Below, one piece after another: positions 9,490 to 16,326 of a DNA stretch of 64,000 bases. This DNA comes from JAMQKA01 sp043951865 (GTDB taxonomy: Bacteria > Bacteroidota > Rhodothermia > Balneolales > Balneolaceae), in assembly GCF_043951865.1 (NCBI RefSeq), contig NZ_JBINJF010000021.1, forward strand, positions 1 to 64,000, read 5' to 3'. Both the position numbers and the translations under genes were made by a program. The stretch's first letter is position 1. Each line of letters opens with the position of its first letter. The notes beneath the pieces were generated by a model that saw nothing but the letters and a program-made list of their open reading frames with translations, was not told where the DNA came from and searched no databases.

Positions 9490-9522
9490 AACCGTTTCGG
9501 GGAACGCAGCAAAGAAACGGTT
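9490..9522. terminator. Hairpin between epimerase and PID-CTERM gene
   Basis: AACCGTTTC (9490-9498) pairs perfectly with GAAACGGTT (9514-9522) across a 15-nt loop, followed by TAGTTATT. It is a possible end of the exopolysaccharide transcript. The T-tract is weak. Confidence 0.4.
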
Positions 9523-9602
9523 TAGTTATTGGATACCAAATAACAATCACTTCCAAAAACTGGTAACCAGTATCAGCAAAGCTGAATAGCGTATATAAAA
9601 TA

Positions 9603-9632
9603 TTGGAATTTTCTAATTTTTGTTTATATTTG
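9603..9632 (+). promoter_or_regulatory. Candidate Bacteroidota-type promoter for the PID-CTERM gene
   Basis: TTG at 9603-9605 and TATATTTG at 9625-9632 (consensus TAnnTTTG) are separated by 19 nt, close to the usual spacing. A start here would leave an AT-rich leader of about 330 nt that contains two CATCTACAA motifs and swapped duplicated blocks. Confidence 0.45.
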
Positions 9633-9689
9633 AGTCGCAAAAAAGGGTAACTCCTTTCTAAATAATGGTTTGTTCATTAAATAAAAGGT

Positions 9690-9698
9690 CATCTACAA
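9690..9698 (+). promoter_or_regulatory. CATCTACAA motif, copy 3
   Basis: Third copy, in the long leader of the PID-CTERM gene. Confidence 0.35.
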
Positions 9699-9880
9699 GA
9701 TTAAGTATACGCTCTGATAGTATTTTAATGCCTTTCTAAGGGGTAACAGGCGCTTTATAAAATTTTCAAAGCCCGTTATTATATCCATTAAAATATTAAG
9801 AAATTCTAATGTTATTGGAATTAATAAATGCAATTACGTGGAAATAACCGCTTAGTCTGACAAAATTAACAATCTAATAT

Positions 9881-9889
9881 CATCTACAA
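9881..9889 (+). promoter_or_regulatory. CATCTACAA motif, copy 4
   Basis: Fourth copy, 90 nt before the PID-CTERM start. Confidence 0.35.
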
Positions 9890-9970
9890 GCACCTAAATG
9901 TTGGTAGTCCCCATCCAGAGCTATCGGCGATAATTTTTGGTGCACACAATCCTATAAAATAATAGACAAC

Positions 9971-10153
9971 ATGAAATACCTCTGTACATTTATTCTATTG
10001 GCTCTTCTATTTGTTTATCCTGAAATAACCTATTCTCAACCCGGCCTGCCAGGCCCGCCCAGCCAGGCTCCCATTGACGGAGGACTCCTGGCGTTGGCCG
10101 CAGGTGGGGGAGCATATGCACTGAAAAAACTTTCGGGAAAAGACAAAAAGTAG
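9971..10153 (+). CDS. PID-CTERM sorting-tail mini-protein
   Basis: A 60-residue protein made almost only of targeting signals. It has an N-terminal signal peptide (residues 1-22), a Pro/Gly-rich stretch of about 11 residues (PGLPGPPSQA), then Pro34-Ile35-Asp36, a Gly/Ala/Leu hydrophobic helix (37-51) and a Lys-rich end. This order matches the C-terminal PID-CTERM sorting domain known from Bacteroidota, thought to be handled by exosortase-like enzymes linked to exopolysaccharide. No exosortase is in the window. The mature peptide after removal of both signals would be only about a dozen residues, so it may be a precursor peptide or a cell-surface tag. It follows the exopolysaccharide genes. 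Confidence 0.7.
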   Translation: MKYLCTFILLALLFVYPEITYSQPGLPGPPSQAPIDGGLLALAAGGGAYALKKLSGKDKK

Positions 10154-10214
10154 TACCGAGGTCCGGCACCTGCGACAGGCTCTCTGGGTGGACAGCATTA
10201 AAAGTTATATGTTT

Positions 10215-10332
10215 GAGAGCTTTTCAAAACCCTCAATTTCTCGTTCTGAGGGAGTTGTACTCCCGTTTATAAGGCAATAAGGTCGGTGGTACAACCCTCT
10301 CCCAACAAAACAGTAGCTTCTGCAAAGATCCC
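10215..10332 (+). repeat. MITE-like element B, copy 1
   Basis: About 118 bp, from GAGAGCTTTTCAAAACC to CTTCTGCAAAGATCCC. It contains GAGGGAGTTGTAC and, 32 nt later, GTACAACCCTCTCCC, an internal inverted repeat. Closely similar sequences are at 57231-57348, 55521-55568 (left half only) and 38661-38756 (opposite strand). Confidence 0.65.
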
Positions 10333-10415
10333 ATGTTTTACAACGACCCAAGTGGTTTACAAAAGCATGAAGTGTAAGCCCCAAAACAGTTATCCTGTTA
10401 AAAGGAAGCCTAAAG

Positions 10416-10450
10416 CCACCAGAAAATTGGTTTGTCAGCAAGGCGAAGGT
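10416..10450 (+). repeat. Left-end fragment of repeat A
   Basis: CACCAGAAAATTGGTTTGTC followed by AGCAAGGCGAAGG matches the left end of repeat A. The right part is not recognisable. It sits 84 nt after MITE-like element B, the same association of the two repeats as at 38661-38863. The rest of the 391-nt gap 10154-10544 shows nothing else. Confidence 0.5.
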
Positions 10451-10544
10451 GCTAATCGAAGGTAAAACGCAGGTCACGAGACGAATGAAAATTATGAGCG
10501 TGTAAAATTACTTATCGTCTTGCAATCTTCCCTTTTCGCAGATA

Positions 10545-12089
10545 TCAGAAAGGGGCTTCGTCTTCATCCGGTCCGGGGTCGTGGCCGATCGGTGGGGTTC
10601 CCCCAGAAGGGGAATTGGAGTTTGTGTTTTTGCCGGAACTATTCTCCTGGTGTTCTTCGTCAAACGGTGCGGGAGAGGCGGTAGTCAGGTTTTCGAAACG
10701 GGCGTATTCCTTAACAAAGTACAAGCTTACGCTGCCGGTGGGACCATTTCGCTGCTTGCCGACGATGATTTCCGCAAGGCCGGTAGTAGACTGCCCGTCG
10801 GGAGTGGTTTTGATTCCATAGTACTCCGGACGATACAGGAAGCAAACCACGTCGGCATCCTGCTCGATCGATCCCGATTCGCGGAGGTCGCTGAGCTGCG
10901 GCCGCTTGTCGCCCCCGCGCTGCTCTACAGCCCGGCTTAGCTGGGAGAGGGCAATTACGGGCACATTCAGTTCTTTCGCCAGGGCTTTCAAACCTCGCGA
11001 GATTGTAGCGATCTCCTGCTCCCGGGTACCCAGATCTTTTTTGTTGGTGGTCATCAGCTGCAGGTAGTCGACGACGACAATGCCTATATCGTGCTCACTT
11101 TTCAGGCGACGTGCCTTTGTGCGTAATTCCATAATACTCAGCCCGGGCGTGTCGTCTACAAAAATATTGGCTGTAAACAGCCGGCCGGCCGCATCAATCA
11201 GCCGCTTGAACTCCTCATCCTCCAGTCGGCCGGAACGGGCGGTTTGCGCGTTGATCCGTGCCTCCATGGTCAGGAATCGTTGAACGAGCGACTGTGCGGA
11301 CATTTCAAGACTAAAGAAAGCGACATTTGTTTGTAGGTTTTCATCCTGGTGGAGCGCGGCGTTCCGTGCCGCGGTCAACACAAACGCTGTTTTTCCCATA
11401 GAGGGACGGGCGGCAATAATGACAAGATCACCATTTTGCCAGCCGGCGGTATAATCATCGATATCCAATCCACTGGGAACGCCCGTAATCCCGGACGGCT
11501 TGCCGCGGATATCTTCGAGGTAGGAGAGGGTGTCTTTCAACACGTCCCCGATCGGGGTGGCCTGTGCCCGCTGCTTTTGGTTGGCAATATCAAAAATGCG
11601 CTGCTCCGCCCGGTCAAGTACGTCATACGGGTCCGATGTGCTGTCATAAGCCTCTTTAATGATATCGGTGCACCCGAGGATAAGATTTCGCTTGGTGGCT
11701 TTCTCCGAAATAATCTGGGCGTGGTAATCGATATTGGCGGCCGAGCTCACCGAGCGGGTCAATTCGGAAAGATATCCAGCCCCGCCTATGTTGTCCAGCA
11801 TTTCCTTGTCCCGCAATTCATTTTCCACGGTCAGCAGATCCAGCGGATTGTCCCTTTCATACAGGTCATGGAGGACTTCAAAAATATGCTGGTGGGCCGG
11901 CTTGTAGAAATCCTCCGGTCGCAGCATCTGTAGCGCCACCGTGGCGGCTTCATGCTCAATGAGCATCGCGCCGAGGACCGCCTCTTCCACCTCAACCGCC
12001 TGCGGGGGGACGCGACCTTCCTGTTCAAGCAGATCGGTATTTGATCGATTTTTTTTCTGGTAATTTGAGCCGTTTTGTTTGGGAGCCAT
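10545..12089 (-). CDS. dnaB: Replicative DNA helicase DnaB
   Basis: A 514-residue hexameric helicase that unwinds DNA ahead of the replication fork. The N-terminal primase-interacting domain is recognisable from PPQAVEVEEAVLGAMLIE (about residue 28). The RecA-like motor domain has Walker A ARPSMGKTA (about 225-233), the VVDYLQLM Walker B segment, SQLSRAVEQRGGDKRPQLSD, and ESGSIEQDADVVCFLYRP. A low-complexity tail rich in N, S, G and P, ending DEDEAPF, is a common DnaB ending in this group. It is transcribed alone; about 800 nt separate it from the glycosylase gene upstream. Confidence 0.97.
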   Translation of the reverse strand: MAPKQNGSNYQKKNRSNTDLLEQEGRVPPQAVEVEEAVLGAMLIEHEAATVALQMLRPEDFYKPAHQHIFEVLHDLYERDNPLDLLTVENELRDKEMLDNIGGAGYLSELTRSVSSAANIDYHAQIISEKATKRNLILGCTDIIKEAYDSTSDPYDVLDRAEQRIFDIANQKQRAQATPIGDVLKDTLSYLEDIRGKPSGITGVPSGLDIDDYTAGWQNGDLVIIAARPSMGKTAFVLTAARNAALHQDENLQTNVAFFSLEMSAQSLVQRFLTMEARINAQTARSGRLEDEEFKRLIDAAGRLFTANIFVDDTPGLSIMELRTKARRLKSEHDIGIVVVDYLQLMTTNKKDLGTREQEIATISRGLKALAKELNVPVIALSQLSRAVEQRGGDKRPQLSDLRESGSIEQDADVVCFLYRPEYYGIKTTPDGQSTTGLAEIIVGKQRNGPTGSVSLYFVKEYARFENLTTASPAPFDEEHQENSSGKNTNSNSPSGGTPPIGHDPGPDEDEAPF

Positions 12090-12886
12090 GTCGTGCTGAT
12101 TCAGCGCTTAATTTTAAAGCATCTTTTTTAAACTGGTACGAGAGCAATGAGCACTCTGCAAGTGTGCTTCGCTGCCTGCTGGGGTCTCGTGCGGCATCAT
12201 CTATAATAACAAAAGTGACTCTCTTAAGTAAAGCATTGATGCCGGGAAATTTGTAAAAATTCAGGGATCATTAACTCCCATATTCGGCATTGTATTTTCG
12301 ATACATAATGGGAAATTATTCCTGATCAACGTTTCTGCAATTATCAGGAGCACAGGTTTTGGGTACAAATACCTCCAATGGATGGCAGCCGGACACGCTT
12401 ACGTTTAAACCGGGCTATGAGGCGAACGAGAACAGGCAGCTGCCCAAACAAGAGAATACGGGAACGACAGATTAGGGAACGGAATCAAAAAACTATAGAG
12501 CACGGTAGTGAGTTTTTGCTGTGGTAAATGGAATGGGAGGCGCACGAGCGGGACGCTCGCGCCAGTGGTATTGGACTACAGGTTGAAGTGCCTCTTCCTA
12601 AACCCGCAGGGTTTTCCCTTGGTCAAGGATAGTACGTGTAATATTTGGCTGTCATTATGTGTCATTTAACCCTGCGGATTTGAGAAATAGCAGCGGGCAG
12701 TAGTTCAAAAAAACTGGCAGGTTTCGGGCAGGGCAGTGGCCTATACCAAACCTGCGAGTTTTTTCACCTGATGACGAACAGCTGTAGTTCGAAGAGGGCA
12801 GGCGCTGTTGAATAACCAAACCTCGGAGGTTTCGACCAGTTGCTCGTTACCAAACCCGGAAGGTTTTAAATAGCATTAGAAAAATA
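12090..12886. other. Repeat-rich intergenic region
   Basis: No credible gene. The left half (12090-12530) shows nothing recognisable. The right half has a GC-rich inverted element at 12539-12563 and, from about 12600 to 12866, a cluster of short AAACC...GGTTT palindromes. Examples are AAACCCGCAGGGTTT near 12601, GCAGGTTT pairing with AAACCTGC around 12717-12762, AAACCTCGGAGGTTT near 12820, and AAACCCGGAAGGTTT near 12852. They resemble intergenic palindromic elements. Confidence 0.6.
12539..12563. repeat. GC-rich inverted repeat (GGCGCACGAGCG / CGCTCGCGCC)
   Basis: Left arm 12539-12550, three-base loop GGA, right arm CGCTCGCGCC 12554-12563, with a two-base bulge. From memory, very similar 'gcgagcgtcccgctcg' elements are scattered in many unrelated bacterial genomes. 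Confidence 0.5.
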
Positions 12887-13699
12887 TCACGGCTTGCCTC
12901 CCAGCTCATCATACCGCTTGCGCAGCATCTGTACATCCTCCCAGGTGGGCCGTTTCCACTTGGCATGGCGAAGCAGGGCCGCCGGGTGATAGGTGGTCAG
13001 TAATTCATATCTGTCCATGAAATTGTGAAATTTTCCCCGCATGCTTTTCAAGGAATTATCTGATTCTAGCAGCGTTTGTGCAGACACTTTACCCAGGCAA
13101 AGAATGAGCTTGGGATCGACCAGCTCAATCTGTTTTAGAAGAAAGGGCAGGTTGCGTTCGCGCTCCTCCGGTTTGGGATTCCGGTTGTTCGGCGGACGGT
13201 GTTTCAGGATGTTGGCGATATAGACATCCTCGCGATCAAAGTCGATAGCAGCCAGAATTTTATTGAGCAGTTGTCCCGCTTTCCCCACAAAAGGCTCACC
13301 CTGTTTGTCCTCTTCTGCGCCCGGTGCTTCCCCGATCAGCATCAAGTCTGCATTGGGATTACCGACTCCGAAGACCAGGTTCGTGCCTTCTAAATCCGTT
13401 CTTAAAACATCGGCCTTCGCGCAAAGCTCGCGCAGTTCTTCGAGAGAGGTGCACGCTTCCAACCGCTCCGGCAGTGATTTGGTCTCTGCACTCGTTTCTT
13501 GCTCTTCTGTTTCTGTTGGTTTGTGATCGGAGGATTCTTCCGAATTTGAAGTAGTTTCGTCAACCTTTGCTACCTCTTCCAAATCCAGTTCATCAACAGG
13601 CAATTTGATAGAAAAATCACCATACATCTCACGTTCTCGCTTCAGAAAACGTTTGATATCCTGGATAAGTTTATCAGGAGTGGTGGAATCCGGGCACAT
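12887..13699 (-). CDS. Family-4-like uracil-DNA glycosylase with degenerate Fe-S site
   Basis: A 270-residue protein that should remove uracil from DNA. Residues 1-80 are a poorly conserved acidic extension. The core carries GEAPGAEEDKQGEPFVG (123-139), NILKHRPPNNRNPKPEE (163-179), LILCLGKVSAQ (198-208) and TYHPAALLR (236-244), all family-4 landmarks. Family 4 normally uses four cysteines for a 4Fe-4S cluster. Here only C93 remains in register: the partner is A96, the KCRPP cysteine is H167, and the later one is replaced in ERNLPF (about N183). A cluster is therefore doubtful. It lies 6 nt downstream of mtaB and is probably cotranscribed. Activity is likely retained because the catalytic motifs are intact. 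Confidence 0.85.
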   Translation of the reverse strand: MCPDSTTPDKLIQDIKRFLKREREMYGDFSIKLPVDELDLEEVAKVDETTSNSEESSDHKPTETEEQETSAETKSLPERLEACTSLEELRELCAKADVLRTDLEGTNLVFGVGNPNADLMLIGEAPGAEEDKQGEPFVGKAGQLLNKILAAIDFDREDVYIANILKHRPPNNRNPKPEERERNLPFLLKQIELVDPKLILCLGKVSAQTLLESDNSLKSMRGKFHNFMDRYELLTTYHPAALLRHAKWKRPTWEDVQMLRKRYDELGGKP

Positions 13700-13705
13700 A
13701 AGATT

Positions 13706-15040
13706 TTATACCGTTAGTTCAGCAATGACTTGTTCCTCTTCACGAACGCTGTCGGTTAGTGTACCGATCAGGTAACCCTCCCGGGTTCGGGCGCCGAGCT
13801 CTACTGGCAGAATTTTATTTTCCAGCTTTGGATCATACGGAATTCCGACGCGCACATAGTTATCCGTCCAGCCCAGCATGGCTCCGTTTTTGTTGGATCC
13901 CTCAAAGAGTACGGGGCGCATTTCCCCCTGGAAGCGGGTATCAAACTCGTATCGTTTCTTTTTGGAGAGGCGCCGCAGCGTGTGGGTGCGCTGCTTGCGT
14001 ACGCTGTTCTGAACCTTGGGTTCAATGTTCAGGGCATGGGTATTCGGTCGCTCAGAATAGGTGAACACATGAAGGTAGGAGACCGGCAGGCTGTCGATAA
14101 AATCAAATGACTCATGAAAAAGCTCGTCAGTTTCACCCGGGTGACCGGTGATCACATCCACTCCTATGGCGGCATCCGGCATCAGCTCTCGGATCAGTTC
14201 CACGCGCTGCCGGTACAGGCCGGACTGGTATCGCCGGCGCATCAGTCCCAGCATTTGATCGGAACCGCTTTGCAGCGGTATGTGGAAATGGGGTTGTATT
14301 TTGTCGGACTCGGCTGTAAAATAGATAATCTCCTCATGCATCAGGTTGGGCTCGACGGAAGAAAACCGGATGCGTTCCAGCCCATCTACGTTGTCGAGCT
14401 CCCGGAGTAGCATAAAAAAGTTTTCTTCGCTGCCGCGCCCGAAATCACCGGCATTTACACCGGTGACCACGATCTCCTTAAAGCCATCCTCCACCAGGTG
14501 TTGGGCATTTCGAATAACGGTCGCAATATCTGGGCTCCGGCTTTCACCCCGGGCCAGGGGAATGGTACAAAACGAGCAGCTGTAGCTGCAGCCATCCTGT
14601 ACTTTCAGGAAGGCCCGGGTACGGTCGTCGGCAGAAAAAGCGTTGTGGAAATCGACCGCCTCATTAACATCGGAATGGTATATGACCGGTTCAGACTGCT
14701 TCTTAAAATCATCAAACAGATCCAGAAGGTTGAATTTGTTTTTGGCACCCAGCACGGTATCCACGCCATCAATTTCGGCGATTTCCTCCGGTTCTAGCTG
14801 AGCGTAACACCCCACTACAGCCACAAAGGCATCCGGATTGCGGCGCAGGGCCCGGCGCACCGTTTTGCGGCAGGTGCTGTTGGCACTCTGGGTGACCGAG
14901 CAGGTGTTGATCACATAGATGTCGGCCTGCCCGTCGAAGTCGGTAATCCGGTAGCCCTCTTTCTCGAAGTCGCGCTGGATGGTCAGCGTCTCCGAGTAAT
15001 TGAGCTTACAGCCTAACGTTTTGAACGCTACTTTTTTCAT
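13706..15040 (-). CDS. mtaB: tRNA t6A37 methylthiotransferase MtaB
   Basis: A 444-residue radical-SAM enzyme that converts t6A37 to ms2t6A37 in tRNA. The N-terminal MTTase domain has its cluster cysteines at C11 (TLGCKLNYSE), C47 (INTCSVT) and C78 (VGCYAQ). The radical-SAM motif C151-x3-C155-x2-C158 lies in DGCSYSCSFCTIPLARG. GVDVITGHPGETDE and the C-terminal TRAM-like region follow. The TLGCKLN start is typical of MtaB as opposed to MiaB or RimO. It is followed closely by the glycosylase gene. Confidence 0.92.
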   Translation of the reverse strand: MKKVAFKTLGCKLNYSETLTIQRDFEKEGYRITDFDGQADIYVINTCSVTQSANSTCRKTVRRALRRNPDAFVAVVGCYAQLEPEEIAEIDGVDTVLGAKNKFNLLDLFDDFKKQSEPVIYHSDVNEAVDFHNAFSADDRTRAFLKVQDGCSYSCSFCTIPLARGESRSPDIATVIRNAQHLVEDGFKEIVVTGVNAGDFGRGSEENFFMLLRELDNVDGLERIRFSSVEPNLMHEEIIYFTAESDKIQPHFHIPLQSGSDQMLGLMRRRYQSGLYRQRVELIRELMPDAAIGVDVITGHPGETDELFHESFDFIDSLPVSYLHVFTYSERPNTHALNIEPKVQNSVRKQRTHTLRRLSKKKRYEFDTRFQGEMRPVLFEGSNKNGAMLGWTDNYVRVGIPYDPKLENKILPVELGARTREGYLIGTLTDSVREEEQVIAELTV

Positions 15041-15203
15041 TGGATTTGCGTGACTAACAGTTTGCGTGGAGGATATTTCGTTTTCGATTTCTAAATCTTA
15101 AAGATAAAAAATAGACTCATGATTTGATAAAAAAGAAAACCCCTGATTCTGGCGCAAGTGTTCAGCGGAGCGCCACTGAGCCTATATTGAAGTCTCAAAT
15201 AAG

Positions 15204-15236
15204 AAACCTCCAAGGTTTCTACAACCTTGGAGGTTT
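15204..15236. terminator. Perfect 14-bp hairpin after nuoH
   Basis: AAACCTCCAAGGTT (15204-15217) and AACCTTGGAGGTTT (15223-15236) are perfect complements with a 5-nt loop. It lies 28 nt beyond the nuoH stop and upstream of mtaB, where a terminator of the nuo transcript is expected. The T-tract is weak, and the sequence resembles the AAACC...GGTTT palindromes at 12600-12866, so it may instead be one of those repeats serving as terminator. Confidence 0.6.
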
Positions 15237-15263
15237 AATCGAGAATACTATCTGCACACCGGA

Positions 15264-16271
15264 TTAAATGAAGTGATAATACGCGTAAATAAGCACAGCC
15301 AATACCATGAAGTTAATGATACTGATCGGCAGCATGCGGCTCCAGCCAAGCTTCATCACCTGATTGTATTTGAATCGTGGAATGGTCCAGCGCACCCAGA
15401 TGTAAACAAAGGCAAAAAACAGTGTTTTTAACGTGAAAATACCCACATCAAGAGCAGCCTTCATGGTACCGCTCAGTTCGGGAAGCCAGTAACCGGCGAA
15501 TGGGAGGTGATATCCTCCAAAAAAGAATGTGGTAATCAGCATACTGCCGATAACAACATGCATATATTCGGCCAGAAAGAACATTCCAAATTTCATGCCG
15601 CTGTATTCCGTATGGAAGCCGCCGACGAGCTCCTGCTCGGCCTCGACAAGGTCGAACGGCGTGCGGTTTGCTTCAGCAAAAGCTGCAACGATGAAGATGA
15701 CTCCGCCCACCGGATTGCGGAAAATATTCCACCAATATTCCTGGGAGTCAACCAGGTCAAGCATGCTGAGGGAGTTGGAAAACAGGATACAGGAGGCAAT
15801 GGCCATGCCCATCGGCAGCTCGTAGCTGATCATCTGGGCAGCGGCCCGAAGTCCGCCAAGGAGTGAATATTTGCTGTTGGAGGACCATCCGGCCAGCGTT
15901 ACGCCATAGACTCCGATCGATGTCATTGCCAAAAGAAAGAGAACGCCTGCGTTTAGATCGGTAACATATAAACCGTCTCCAAACGGAATGACCACGACAG
16001 TCATCAAAGCCGTAACCACAGGGATAATGGGAGCGATAGTGTGAATGACTTTGAAACCGTGGGCGGGAGTAACATCCTCCTTCAGGATGAGTTTAAGAAC
16101 ATCGGCAATCGGTTGAAGCAGACCAAACGGACCTACCCGGTTTGGCCCGATTCGATTTTGGATTTGGGCAGCGATGCGTCGCTCAGCGTAAACAGCGAGT
16201 GCTGCCGAGTTGAGCAGCATAAATAATGCAGTTCCTAAAACGATATACGAAGTTGTTGTTACCGGCTCCAT
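15264..16271 (-). CDS. nuoH: NADH-quinone oxidoreductase subunit H
   Basis: A 335-residue multi-pass membrane subunit of complex I that contributes to the quinone site and links the peripheral arm to the membrane arm. Typical segments are AYAERRIAAQIQNRIGPNRV (about residue 28), GPFGLLQPIADVLKL, the acidic-loop FAEANRTPFDLVEAEQELV, and GGFHTEYSGMKFGMFFLAEY. About eight hydrophobic helices are present. It is the last gene of this nuo block; nuoI and the antiporter subunits do not follow. Confidence 0.97.
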   Translation of the reverse strand: MEPVTTTSYIVLGTALFMLLNSAALAVYAERRIAAQIQNRIGPNRVGPFGLLQPIADVLKLILKEDVTPAHGFKVIHTIAPIIPVVTALMTVVVIPFGDGLYVTDLNAGVLFLLAMTSIGVYGVTLAGWSSNSKYSLLGGLRAAAQMISYELPMGMAIASCILFSNSLSMLDLVDSQEYWWNIFRNPVGGVIFIVAAFAEANRTPFDLVEAEQELVGGFHTEYSGMKFGMFFLAEYMHVVIGSMLITTFFFGGYHLPFAGYWLPELSGTMKAALDVGIFTLKTLFFAFVYIWVRWTIPRFKYNQVMKLGWSRMLPISIINFMVLAVLIYAYYHFI

Positions 16272-16326
16272 TCAGTAATTCTTGATTCGTTTTACCTGTA
16301 ATAAAATACTGTTACGACAGGCGTGA

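Noticed and set aside
9603..9970. A c-di-GMP-type riboswitch in the leader of the PID-CTERM gene
   Set aside because: The region is AT-rich with a few short stems, but the conserved GEMM sequence elements are not present.
10205..10477. A 90-residue minus-strand frame
   Set aside because: It lies wholly inside repeats A and B and has no supporting signals.
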